Shown: piece by piece, positions 26,188-34,309 of the stretch
Position numbering within the stretch: position 1 is the first letter of the stretch
How the letters are laid out: each line of letters starts with the position of its first letter
Assembly: GCF_042660675.1 (NCBI RefSeq)
Contig: NZ_JBHSUL010000034.1
Span: forward strand, 124,001 to 188,000
Direction of reading: 5' to 3'
Length of the DNA stretch: 64,000 bases
Origin: Marinilactibacillus sp042660675
Lineage (GTDB): Bacteria > Bacillota > Bacilli > Lactobacillales > Carnobacteriaceae_A
Translations under genes and position numbers: made by a program
The notes under the pieces: model-generated
Databases searched by the model: none
Seen by the model: only the letters and a program-made list of their open reading frames with translations
What the model was told of the DNA's origin: nothing

Positions 26188-27846
26188 TTATTCTACTGAA
26201 ATTAGGTATGGATAAACAGGTTGTCCACCTTCATGGATCTCAACTTCTATCTCTTCATACTTTTCTTCAACAAATTTTCCAATTTCTTCAGCAACTTCTC
26301 GTGAGCCGTCTTCTCCATAAAGAAGTGTCAGAATTTCACTTTCGTCGTTAACCATTTGATCGATCGTTTCTAGAGTGACTTGTTTGATGTCCGTAGCTGA
26401 AACTTTTATTGTTCCATCAATAATACCCATGAAATCATCTTTTTTGATTGTTACGCCATTGATTTCTGTATCTCGAACAGCAAAGGTTACTTGACCTGAG
26501 ACAACGGCTTTTAATTCTGCTGTCATATCTTCTTTATTGGTTGCAAGATCATGAGTCGCATTGAAGCCTAACATTGAAGTCAAACCTTGTTGAATTGTTC
26601 TTGTCTCCACAACAACTGTATCCACTTTAGAAACTTCTGCCGCTTGTTCTGCAGCCATGAAGATATTCTTGTTGTTTGGAAGGATAATATATTGTTTAGC
26701 TGGTACTTCTTCCATTGCTTTTACAATGTCTTCTGTACTTGGGTTCATTGTCTGTCCACCTAAAAGTACGTAATCGACTCCTAGACTTTCAAACATTTTC
26801 TTGATACCCTCACCAGCAGCTACTGCAACTACGGCGATCTCTTTTTCTTCAACTTTCTTTTTAGGTGTAGCTGCATCAGAAGATAATGCAGAATGCTGCT
26901 CTCTCATGTTATCTACTTTGATTTTCATTAAAGAGCCGAATTTTTGTCCATAATTCATAACTTCTCCAGGATGCTCTGTATGAACATGAACTTTAATGAC
27001 TTCATCATCGGCTACTACAAGTAAAGAATCTCCCATTTTATCAAGATGATTGCGGAAACGATCGTAATCAAATTCACTATCAACCGTTTCACCTTCACCG
27101 ATACGAACCATGATCTCAGTACAATATCCAAAAGTAATATCTTCTGTATGCACATGTTCATGAACGTCACTTCTATGGTGTTCAGCACGAACAAGCTCTT
27201 CCAGTTCTGGAGTTTCTTCAACCGGGGCTTCTCCAGTTAATGAAGACAAAAAACCTTCATATACGTATACTAGACCTTGTCCACCACTATCTACAACACC
27301 AACTTCTTTAAGTACTGGTAACAGATCTGGGGTTTTTTTAAGTGATTTTTTTGCTGAAGATAAAACTTTTTCCATTACTTCAATGATATTATCTGTTTCT
27401 TTTGCTTTTTTCACACCTGATTTAGCGGACTCTCTTGCTACAGTCAATATGGTTCCCTCTACAGGTTTCATGACAGCATTATAAGCAGACTCCACGCCAT
27501 TTTGGAATGCAGCTGCAAATTGTTTTGAATCGATTGTTTTATGTTCTTGAACTTCTTTTGCAAATCCTCTGAAAAGCTGTGATAAAATCACTCCAGAGTT
27601 TCCTCTAGCACCCATCAACAATCCTTTTGCCAAGGCTTGAGCGGTTTCTCCTAGATGATCACTATCTGTTTCTTTTACGGCTTTTGCTCCACTTGTAAAA
27701 GATAAATTCATATTTGTACCAGTATCTCCATCTGGAACCGGAAATACGTTCAAAGAGTTCACGTATTCAGTGTTGTCGTCTAGCCTCGTTCTACCGGCTG
27801 CAACCATATTTTTGAATTCTTCAGATGTTAAATTTAATACTTCCAC
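26188..27846 (-). CDS. fakA: Fatty acid kinase FakA (DAK2/DegV-like fusion)
   Basis: A 552-residue YloV/FakA protein, the ATP-binding subunit that phosphorylates exogenous fatty acids bound to a FakB partner. The DAK2 domain (about residues 1-200) shows VFPVPDGDTGTNMNLSF (metal-binding Asp cluster), LLMGARGNSGVILSQLFRGF and GGQGLVYVYEGF. The middle and C-terminal regions are the DegV-like parts of the family. I prefer a GTG start at VEVLNLT because GGGAGG lies 11 bases upstream; the GTG eight codons earlier has no ribosome site. FakB is not in the window. Neighbouring plsX uses the same acyl-phosphate product, which is a good functional link. Confidence 0.88.
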   Translation of the reverse strand: MEVLNLTSEEFKNMVAAGRTRLDDNTEYVNSLNVFPVPDGDTGTNMNLSFTSGAKAVKETDSDHLGETAQALAKGLLMGARGNSGVILSQLFRGFAKEVQEHKTIDSKQFAAAFQNGVESAYNAVMKPVEGTILTVARESAKSGVKKAKETDNIIEVMEKVLSSAKKSLKKTPDLLPVLKEVGVVDSGGQGLVYVYEGFLSSLTGEAPVEETPELEELVRAEHHRSDVHEHVHTEDITFGYCTEIMVRIGEGETVDSEFDYDRFRNHLDKMGDSLLVVADDEVIKVHVHTEHPGEVMNYGQKFGSLMKIKVDNMREQHSALSSDAATPKKKVEEKEIAVVAVAAGEGIKKMFESLGVDYVLLGGQTMNPSTEDIVKAMEEVPAKQYIILPNNKNIFMAAEQAAEVSKVDTVVVETRTIQQGLTSMLGFNATHDLATNKEDMTAELKAVVSGQVTFAVRDTEINGVTIKKDDFMGIIDGTIKVSATDIKQVTLETIDQMVNDESEILTLLYGEDGSREVAEEIGKFVEEKYEEIEVEIHEGGQPVYPYLISVE

Positions 27847-27898
27847 TTTATTGGTTTCCTCCCTTGTCACAAGGATATGTGACTATGGTATTCTCTAT

Positions 27899-28252
27899 TT
27901 ATACGCGTACGCCTTGTACGAACACGTTTACTGATTTAGCTTTGATACCAAGATTTGCTTCTAATTGATAAATCACATGTTCTTGAACGTTTTTTGATAC
28001 TTCAGAAATTTTAGTACCGTAACTAACGATAATATAAACATCGATTACAATTTCTTCATCTTCTTGTCTTACAACAATCCCGCGCGAATAGTTTTCACGA
28101 TTCAAAATCTCAATGAGTCCATCACGAACTTGTTTTCGGCTAGCCATGCCTACAATACCAAAATTTTCTGTTGCAGCTCCACCTACCACAGTTGCGATTA
28201 CCTCATTTGAAATTTCAACATTGCCGAATTGAGTTTTCAGATTAACTGTCAT
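27899..28252 (-). CDS. Asp23/Gls24 family envelope stress protein (YloU-like)
   Basis: A 117-residue Asp23/DUF322 protein with the typical GNVEISNEVIATVVGGAATENFGI pattern (broken here by position: residues 9-32) and the IVVRQEDEEIVIDVYIIVSYG strand region (about 60-80). Family members associate with the membrane via AmaP or act in envelope and alkaline stress. It lies directly upstream of fakA, as yloU is upstream of yloV in Bacillus. ATG with AGAGGGG. Confidence 0.88.
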   Translation of the reverse strand: MTVNLKTQFGNVEISNEVIATVVGGAATENFGIVGMASRKQVRDGLIEILNRENYSRGIVVRQEDEEIVIDVYIIVSYGTKISEVSKNVQEHVIYQLEANLGIKAKSVNVFVQGVRV

Positions 28253-28456
28253 TAATGATTTTCCCCTCTCTATTCAAAATTCTCATGATCACAATTAAAG
28301 ATGCTATTTATTTTCATGAATTACAAATTGAATACTCAAACATATTTTAGCATATCGTGTTTTATAATGGAAGACAATACCTATTTTATAAGTTTTAGCT
28401 CTCTTATCGACATTTCACTGTCAAGGTACATTACTTGAAAGGATGACAATATTTTC

Positions 28457-28485
28457 TTGCTTGTTTGTTATGTCTATGGTATCTT
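28457..28485 (+). promoter_or_regulatory. rpmB promoter
   Basis: TTGCTT (28457-28462), a 17-base spacer and TATCTT (28480-28485), about 60 bp upstream of the rpmB ATG and divergent from asp23. Confidence 0.6.
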
Positions 28486-28545
28486 ATATAAGTATGATTT
28501 AGCTTCTTATCGTAGAAGCTATTGCGTAAAGGAGGAGAGTTAATT

Positions 28546-28734
28546 ATGACTAAAGAATGTTTCGTAACTGGACGTAAAGCTAGAAGTGGAAATAACCGCT
28601 CACACGCTAACAATAAATCTAAACGTCGCTTCGCTGCAAACTTGCAAAAAGTACGTATTATGGTTGATGGACAACCTAAAAAAGTATGGGTTTCTGCACG
28701 TGCCCTTAAATCAGGTAAAGTAGAACGCGTATAA
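28546..28734 (+). CDS. rpmB: Large ribosomal subunit protein bL28
   Basis: A 62-residue bL28 beginning MTKECFVTGRKARSGNN with the basic stretch NNKSKRRFAANLQKVR. I start at the ATG 8-9 bases after AAAGGAGGAG rather than at the upstream in-frame codons, which would include the ribosome site. The absence of the CXXC pairs marks a zinc-independent (C-minus) form: only one Cys is present. Divergent from asp23-fakA and closely followed by a terminator. Confidence 0.95.
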   Translation: MTKECFVTGRKARSGNNRSHANNKSKRRFAANLQKVRIMVDGQPKKVWVSARALKSGKVERV

Positions 28735-28753
28735 ATCTTAATGAGTCTTAGAG

Positions 28754-28791
28754 CCAACAAACGTTGATCATTCAATGTTTGTTGGTTTTTT
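28754..28791 (+). terminator. rpmB terminator
   Basis: CCAACAAACGTTG pairs with CAATGTTTGTTGG (one G-U) across a 6-base loop, followed by six T. Confidence 0.9.
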
Positions 28792-28821
28792 GTTTATCCT
28801 TTTTTCGTTGAACTGTAAGCT

Positions 28822-28853
28822 CAAAAAAAAGAAACCAGCACTGAGCTCGCTTC
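28822..28853 (-). terminator. Terminator of the PilZ gene
   Basis: On the minus strand GAAGCGAGC pairs with GCTGGTTTC (one mismatch) across TCAGT, then eight T. It lies 10 bp past the PilZ stop. Confidence 0.8.
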
Positions 28854-28862
28854 TCATTATGA

Positions 28863-29243
28863 TTATGCCTCTTCATTTTCGAAGATATTGTCTCGATAAT
28901 GCTTACTTTGGTATTTGTTAATTCTTCTGATTAATTCTGATTCTTCTTTAGTCGACACAGAAACTAACTTAACACCGTAACGAATATATCGATCCTCGTC
29001 TTCTGAGTACTTTCTCACAATACATCCCACCAGCTCAAACTTTTCACCTTCTAAATCGAACTGAAAATTATATTTAAGGAATTCGGATATCAAAAACTTT
29101 TCTCTACTTACAAAAGAAAGCCCGTTTCCACTTATGTCGACCATCGTAATTTCGTATGTAGTATCTTTTTTCCCTGGCAGAGTCATGATGGCATCTTTAA
29201 ACCCTTTTATCCTAACCCTGAAAAACTTTCTTCTATTGATCAT
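28863..29243 (-). CDS. Single-domain PilZ protein, putative c-di-GMP receptor
   Basis: A 126-residue PilZ domain protein. The c-di-GMP-binding motif RxxxR appears as RRKFFRVR (residues 3-10), and the second motif [D/N]xSxxG appears as DISGNG (about 38-43). Both halves are intact, so binding is plausible. There is no YcgR-type N-terminal domain or membrane segment. I start at the ATG of MINRRK, 8 bases after AGAGG, rather than at an upstream TTG. No diguanylate cyclase or flagellar gene is in the window. C-di-GMP signalling is uncommon in Lactobacillales, so the role (motility or adhesion) is inference. Confidence 0.8.
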   Translation of the reverse strand: MINRRKFFRVRIKGFKDAIMTLPGKKDTTYEITMVDISGNGLSFVSREKFLISEFLKYNFQFDLEGEKFELVGCIVRKYSEDEDRYIRYGVKLVSVSTKEESELIRRINKYQSKHYRDNIFENEEA

Positions 29244-29559
29244 TTGTTCTTTCCTCTTCTCATTCAATTTAGATAGATTTTTAAGATGTTCTTTCTTGCT
29301 ATGTATTTTATTTAATGGTTCGTGATTTCACTCAGTTAATTTTGCCTTTCTATTTTAACATAAAAATGGTCAATCAGTAGAGATACAAGTTAAATTTTAT
29401 TTTTTTGGGTTTTAAAATGACTTTTCTACCTAAAATTTTTTCATACTTTGTTTGAATACTATTTAAGCATACACAACAGGTCTCTTCCAGTCTAGAAGAG
29501 ACCTGTTGTTTTATTCAACTAACGCTTATCAAAAATAATTTACTTTAGAAATCTATTTC
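29244..29559. other. Gap between the PilZ gene and the next gene
   Basis: About 316 bp of AT-rich DNA. It holds a weak minus-strand promoter candidate for the PilZ gene (TTGACC, 15 bases, TAGAAA near 29350) and one very strong stem-loop with a plus-strand T-run, described separately. I see no open reading frame of credible length with a ribosome site. Confidence 0.5.
29473..29516 (+). terminator. Orphan intrinsic terminator on the plus strand
   Basis: ACAACAGGTCTCTTC and GAAGAGACCTGTTGT form a perfect 15-bp stem with a 7-base loop, followed on the plus strand by TTTATT. On the minus strand no T-run follows. No plus-strand gene precedes it, so it may end a small RNA, or it may simply stop read-through of either strand. 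Confidence 0.75.
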
Positions 29560-29925
29560 CTAACGACTCAACATTTCTAATTTTCGAATCAATATTGTTT
29601 GATGTTCTTTGATACCAATCAGTGTAGGTCTAATCACTAGTTTATATGTTTGATCCCCAGTTTTAAATACGACTTTCTTCATATATAATCCACTAAGATT
29701 AAAGCTTTCAATTGAATCAATAGGAATGACTGTTGTAACTTTTTCTTCTAGTTTGAAGTTCAGTTGAATTAACGTAAGATTTATTTCATCCAGTACAACA
29801 ATGTAAAACTTGGGCACCGGAATGGATAATAGTTTTGATTGTTCTGCGTAACCTGAAACAGCTGTATCGTTCCCATATTTTTCTTTCATTTCATCCAGAA
29901 AGTCTTTTGTAACAACTAGCGGCAT
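29560..29925 (-). CDS. Small protein of unknown function, possible PH-like fold
   Basis: A 121-residue protein that I do not recognise with certainty. The ATG follows AAAGGGG by 8 bases; an upstream in-frame GTG overlaps that site. The second half alternates short hydrophobic strands (FYIVVLDEINLTLIQLN, VTTVIPIDSIESFNLSG, KKVVFKTGDQTYKLVIRP) and ends in a helix (HQTILIRKLEML), the arrangement of bacterial PH-like domains such as YokE or the YvbH class. No signal peptide, membrane helix, or Cys is seen. It is a single gene with its own downstream region, between the thiN operon terminator and the PilZ gene. Confidence 0.6.
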   Translation of the reverse strand: MPLVVTKDFLDEMKEKYGNDTAVSGYAEQSKLLSIPVPKFYIVVLDEINLTLIQLNFKLEEKVTTVIPIDSIESFNLSGLYMKKVVFKTGDQTYKLVIRPTLIGIKEHQTILIRKLEMLSR

Positions 29926-29995
29926 AGAGCTCACCCCTTTTATCTTTACTTTACCGTATTCCTTTAAATTTACCTATTAAAACACTCATGGATAC

Positions 29996-30070
29996 AGAAA
30001 AATCAGATCTGATTAGAATGAATAAAAGTTTCCTATAGCAACTTTTATTTTATTCCCCTCAAATCTGATT
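29996..30070 (-). terminator. Terminator of the gmk-thiN block
   Basis: On the minus strand an outer stem AATCAGAT/ATCTGATT encloses an inner stem AATAAAAGTT/AACTTTTATT, followed by TTTTTCTG. It lies just past the thiN stop and closes the long downstream block. Confidence 0.65.
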
Positions 30071-30074
30071 GATC

Positions 30075-30728
30075 TTAAAGCGTATTGTCTCTACTTTGCA
30101 CAAAGGCGACGAGTCCTTTTTCAAATGAGAAAAATGCCTGGGGTTCTATAAATTCATTACTAATCAACGCAATCGGATAATCGTAATGAGTGTCTGATAC
30201 AGTATATTTAAATCCATTACCAATCGTCAGTCTTTCTATAGGGGTCAGTCCGATGATCGAACAGTATAGTTTATCAGACTCTTTTTGAACCCTAAACTCT
30301 CCTGAAGTATAAAAATGGATTGAATTAGTCTGATCTAAAAAAACCAATTTTGAAACAAGCTGTTTAAACCTTGGCTGTAGTGGAATCATTAACGTACTCA
30401 TTAGATGGTCTATACGCCCTCCTGCCCAGCCATATAGATATATTTTCTCTACATCGAACAACTTTTCTGCATAAATGAGGCTAAGTTCAGCATCTGTGTC
30501 ATCTTTTTCTGGTTCGAATGGGATCACTTTTTTTGCCTTATGCTCAATCAGTCTTTTTTCTTGTTCCGTTATAGAATCAAAATCGCCCAACACTAGATCT
30601 GGCGTATACCCCTTTTCCACTAGAAAAAGTCCGCCCCTATCTACACCTACATATATATCCTCAAGATTCTTTTCTGGGAGTACATTTTGCTTATCAGGAC
30701 TTCCTAATACGATGTGCACTACACTCAT
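30075..30728 (-). CDS. thiN: Thiamine pyrophosphokinase
   Basis: Converts thiamine + ATP to thiamine pyrophosphate. The 217-residue length is normal. VGVDRGGLFLVEKGYTPDLVLGDFDSI (residues 27-53, split by the family into YVGVDRG and GDFDSI) and the acidic DDTDAELSL (about 83-91) are the family active-site signatures. GWAGGRIDHLMSTL (about 99-112) completes it. It follows rpe with a 1-bp gap, so the two are coupled. ThiT, which imports its substrate, is 26 kb away in the same window behind a TPP riboswitch. Confidence 0.95.
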   Translation of the reverse strand: MSVVHIVLGSPDKQNVLPEKNLEDIYVGVDRGGLFLVEKGYTPDLVLGDFDSITEQEKRLIEHKAKKVIPFEPEKDDTDAELSLIYAEKLFDVEKIYLYGWAGGRIDHLMSTLMIPLQPRFKQLVSKLVFLDQTNSIHFYTSGEFRVQKESDKLYCSIIGLTPIERLTIGNGFKYTVSDTHYDYPIALISNEFIEPQAFFSFEKGLVAFVQSRDNTL

Positions 30729-31379
30729 TTAATTCACCGCATGCTTTAAATTGGTTATTTGTCCTTCTGGATCTTCAGCTCCGTATACATAAGATCCCGC
30801 TACAAATACATCTGTTCCAGCTTCTCTGCAAAGTTTTGCCGTTTCGGGTACGATTCCACCATCAACTTCAATAAGGAAATTGAATTGCTGATCTTTTCTA
30901 ATCGCGTCCAATTCACTAATTTTTTGTGTCGTTTCAGGTAAGAAACTTTGTCCACCAAATCCTGGATTGACCGTCATAACTAGTACCATGTCGACCATAT
31001 GAAGTAGAGGCTTAATGGCATCAACTGAAGTTCCAGGATTAATGACGATTCCTGCTTTCACGCCGTGCGTTTTAATGAGTTGTAATGCCCGATGGATATG
31101 GGGGGTACTTTCAAAGTGAACAGAAATATAATCTGCGCCTGCTTTTGCAAAATCTTCAATATAATTTTCAGGATTCTCAATCATTAAATGGCAATCAAGA
31201 GGTAGAGAAGTATGCGGTCTGATAGCCTCTACAACATTATAGCCAAAAGTGATATTGGGAACAAAATGACCGTCCATAACGTCCACATGGATCCAATCCG
31301 CTCCGCCTTGTTCAACTAAAGCAATTTGTTCTTTTAGTCTAGAAAAATCTGCACTTAAAATCGAAGGTGCTATCTTCAT
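30729..31379 (-). CDS. rpe: Ribulose-phosphate 3-epimerase
   Basis: Interconverts ribulose 5-phosphate and xylulose 5-phosphate in the pentose-phosphate pathway. The 216-residue TIM barrel shows KIAPSILSADFSRL (N-terminus), HVDVMDGHFVPNITFG (metal site, residues 32-47) and MTVNPGFGGQSF (about 137-148). Start and rsgA stop overlap as TAATG, so the genes are translationally coupled. It sits in the conserved rsgA-rpe-thiN order. Confidence 0.96.
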   Translation of the reverse strand: MKIAPSILSADFSRLKEQIALVEQGGADWIHVDVMDGHFVPNITFGYNVVEAIRPHTSLPLDCHLMIENPENYIEDFAKAGADYISVHFESTPHIHRALQLIKTHGVKAGIVINPGTSVDAIKPLLHMVDMVLVMTVNPGFGGQSFLPETTQKISELDAIRKDQQFNFLIEVDGGIVPETAKLCREAGTDVFVAGSYVYGAEDPEGQITNLKHAVN

Positions 31380-32293
31380 TAAAACGCTCCTTTTTTCTTA
31401 TAACGTGGTTTTCTGTTCTTTATTTCTTCCAAGAAAAGCAAGTAATGATCATATCTATATTGTGAGATTGTATGCTGATCAACAGCATCTTTTACGGCAC
31501 ACTTAGGTTCATCTAAGTGAATACAACCACTGAATTTACATTCTGATCTTAATTCCCACATCTCAGGGAAATATTCTGTCAATTCTTCCGCTTCAATATC
31601 ATCGAAATTCAATGAACTGAATCCTGGAGTATCTGCTATCAGACTATTCATCAATGGAATCAATTCAACATGTCTAGTCGTGTGCTTACCCCTACCCAAA
31701 GATTTAGACGTTTCTCCAGTTTTCAACTCGAGCGAGCCGTCTATCGTGTTCAATAACGTTGACTTACCCGCTCCAGATTGTCCAATAAAGACAATCAACT
31801 TGCCTCCAAATTGATCCCTGAAAATTTTTTCAACTTGTTCTTTTTTATTCGTTTCAGACTCTTTTGCGAGAATAAACTGATAGCCAATCTTAGTATAGTC
31901 TTTTTGGTATTGAAGCATTTCTAGTCTTTGCTCTTCAGTCAATAGATCCAATTTTGTTATAAAAATAACTGGCTCTATATGTTTGGATTCAAGCATGACT
32001 AAAAATCGGTCTAGAAGTTGCGTCGAAAATCCAGGATCAATTGCTGACATGATGATAATGCCTACATCCACATTGGCTACTTGAGGTCTTGTTAATTCAT
32101 TTTTTCGATCAAGAAGATTTTGAATAACGCCTTCTGTTAAGTTGCTACTTTCGAATTCCACATAATCTCCAACCAAAGGCGTTAGATTCTGATTTCTAAA
32201 AACACCTCTAGCCCTAGTTTGATAGATTGTTTTGGACTCATCCGTTACATAATAAAATCCACTAAGTGCCTTTGTTATTTGTCCTTTTCGCAA
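31379..32293 (-). CDS. rsgA: Ribosome small subunit GTPase RsgA
   Basis: A 304-residue circularly permuted GTPase that checks 30S subunit maturation. The OB fold begins MRKGQITKALSGFYYV, with TTG as start codon behind AAGGGAAGGA. The permuted G-motif order is visible: G4 TKLDLL (about residue 112), then G1 GQSGAGKSTLLNT (about 174), then G3 DTPGFS (about 222). The C-terminal zinc knuckle CKFSGCIHLDEPKCAVK (about 250) is intact. It sits directly downstream of prkC as in Bacillus. Confidence 0.95.
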   Translation of the reverse strand: MRKGQITKALSGFYYVTDESKTIYQTRARGVFRNQNLTPLVGDYVEFESSNLTEGVIQNLLDRKNELTRPQVANVDVGIIIMSAIDPGFSTQLLDRFLVMLESKHIEPVIFITKLDLLTEEQRLEMLQYQKDYTKIGYQFILAKESETNKKEQVEKIFRDQFGGKLIVFIGQSGAGKSTLLNTIDGSLELKTGETSKSLGRGKHTTRHVELIPLMNSLIADTPGFSSLNFDDIEAEELTEYFPEMWELRSECKFSGCIHLDEPKCAVKDAVDQHTISQYRYDHYLLFLEEIKNRKPRYKKKGAF

Positions 32294-32317
32294 ATAGTTC
32301 CTTCCCTTCTAATAAGC

Positions 32318-34309
32318 TTATTCCGTTAAGCCAGATTCTTCCATTATAACTTCGCCGTCACGTTCTACTCTATAACTAGCAGATTGTCCTTCTTCAACAA
32401 CAAAACTTAAGATTTCAGGAGTATCCTCAGTAATCTCATATTCTTTAAAAACTGTATCCATTGAGTTTTCTGCATCTTCTATATAGATTCTAATCAGATT
32501 TGGCACAGGTTCTGGCGCTGGCTCTTCTTCCTCTCCAGATTCTGGATCTTGATCCTGATCGGGCTCTTCTTCTACTGGTTCGTAAGGAATAATGATCCCC
32601 TCATCAAATGTCGATTGTGAGACTTCTTCTGGTCCTGTAGAAAACACAACTGAAATACGTCTTCCTGAATAAATGGTTGTTCCAGCTTCCGGTGACTGAC
32701 TACTGACTTGTCCAGCAGGAATTTCATCACTCGGTTCATCTGTACTCGATACGGATAAACCCAGTTCATCTGCATAGTCTAAAACACCCGCTTCTGAATA
32801 TCCAGTTAAATCTCTTAAAGTATAACCGGCCTGTCCTGTACTAACAGTTAGCGTGATGGTAGTTTCTCCTGGAATGACTTCTTCTCCAGCTTCGATATCT
32901 TGAGAAATGATATTTCCTTCTGCTATTGTATCACTACTTTGTTGAACACTTTCAACAGTAAATCCTAATGTAGTCAGTTCTGCCCGAATGTCTTCGTAGA
33001 CTTCACCTTCATAGTCTTCAACTTCATAAGGTTCTTGTCCAATACTAACATACAGAATAACTTCAGCTTCTTCTCTCAGTGTAGAGCCAGCTGCCGGATT
33101 AGAACGAATCACATCGCCTGATTCTACCTCTTCACTAGTCTGCTCTATCGGTTCGCCAAATGTTAAGTTTAACTCCGTTAATCGTTCTTCAGCCTCTTCT
33201 TGTGTCATTCCAGCAAGTTCTGGAACTGTGACTTCTCCAGGTCTTGTAAAAAATCCAATGGCCCCTATAACGAAGGTTAAGAATAAAAGGATCAGTACCA
33301 ACCAGATCCATTTTCTTTTTTTACGTTTTTTAGGGGGTGTCTTTTCTTCAGCCTGTTGATCATTAGCGTTCTGGTTAACTTCACTTTCTGACTGATTCTG
33401 TTCTGGTTGATCAGGTACTACAATTGGTGTAATGACCATGGTATCTTCTTTATCAGAGTCTCTTGGTACAAACTTGCTTTCACTAGCTCTCTCAGGAGAA
33501 AGTGCCGTCATCAGATCTTCTTTCATCTCGTCAATGGTCTGATAGCGTTGGCTCGCTTCTTTTGCCGTTGCTTTTAAAACAACATTTTCCAATGGTTGTG
33601 GAATACGGTTATCAATATCTCTGATTGACGGTAGCTCATTTTGGAAATGTTTCAATGCAATTGAAACAGCAGACTCTCCATCAAATGGAACATCTCCTGT
33701 CAGTAATTCAAACAATAAAATCCCTAATGAATAAATGTCCGACTGCTTGGTGGCCATACTTCCACGTGCTTGTTCAGGAGACAGGTAATGAACAGAACCT
33801 AGTAAAGAATTGGTTTGCGTAATAGAGTTTTGAGAAAGCGCCACAGCTATACCGAAATCGGTTATTTTTACTGAATCATGATGATCAATTAAAATATTTT
33901 GTGGCTTGATATCTCTATGAATAATATGGTGCTGATGAGCGTACCGAACAGCATCCAGTATTTGACTCATTATACCAATTGATTTCTTGTAAGGAATTGG
34001 ATGATGATCATGAATATATTGCTTCAAATCTGTGCCTTCTACGTATTCCATTACAATATAAGGATTTTCATCTTCTCCAACATCATAAATATTCACAATA
34101 TTTGGATGGACGAGCTCTGTCGTTGCAAGTGCTTCTCTTTTAAATCTTCTAATACTGTTTTCGTCATTATGAAAATTATAAGCCATTAACTTAACAGCAA
34201 CGTCTCTTTCCAGGATAAGGTCCTTAGCAAGGTAGACTTTAGCCATACCACCTGCACCAATACTTTTGATGACTTTGTACCTTCCATTAATTCTTTCTCC
34301 AGTCTCCAT
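32318..34309 (-). CDS. prkC: Serine/threonine protein kinase with PASTA repeats
   Basis: A 663-residue membrane kinase that senses muropeptides and controls cell-wall growth. The kinase domain (about residues 1-270) has GAGGMAKVYLA, the Lys in VAVKLM, HRDIKPQNILI and DFGIAV. A basic stretch KKRKKRK precedes one membrane helix (WIWLVLILLFLTFVIGAIGF, about 338-357). Three PASTA repeats follow to about 565. The C-terminus adds an acidic Glu/Pro/Asp-rich linker and a beta-rich domain of about 70 residues (PNLIRIYIEDAENS onward). ATG immediately after the stp TAG. Substrates are not predictable here. Confidence 0.95.
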   Translation of the reverse strand: METGERINGRYKVIKSIGAGGMAKVYLAKDLILERDVAVKLMAYNFHNDENSIRRFKREALATTELVHPNIVNIYDVGEDENPYIVMEYVEGTDLKQYIHDHHPIPYKKSIGIMSQILDAVRYAHQHHIIHRDIKPQNILIDHHDSVKITDFGIAVALSQNSITQTNSLLGSVHYLSPEQARGSMATKQSDIYSLGILLFELLTGDVPFDGESAVSIALKHFQNELPSIRDIDNRIPQPLENVVLKATAKEASQRYQTIDEMKEDLMTALSPERASESKFVPRDSDKEDTMVITPIVVPDQPEQNQSESEVNQNANDQQAEEKTPPKKRKKRKWIWLVLILLFLTFVIGAIGFFTRPGEVTVPELAGMTQEEAEERLTELNLTFGEPIEQTSEEVESGDVIRSNPAAGSTLREEAEVILYVSIGQEPYEVEDYEGEVYEDIRAELTTLGFTVESVQQSSDTIAEGNIISQDIEAGEEVIPGETTITLTVSTGQAGYTLRDLTGYSEAGVLDYADELGLSVSSTDEPSDEIPAGQVSSQSPEAGTTIYSGRRISVVFSTGPEEVSQSTFDEGIIIPYEPVEEEPDQDQDPESGEEEEPAPEPVPNLIRIYIEDAENSMDTVFKEYEITEDTPEILSFVVEEGQSASYRVERDGEVIMEESGLTE

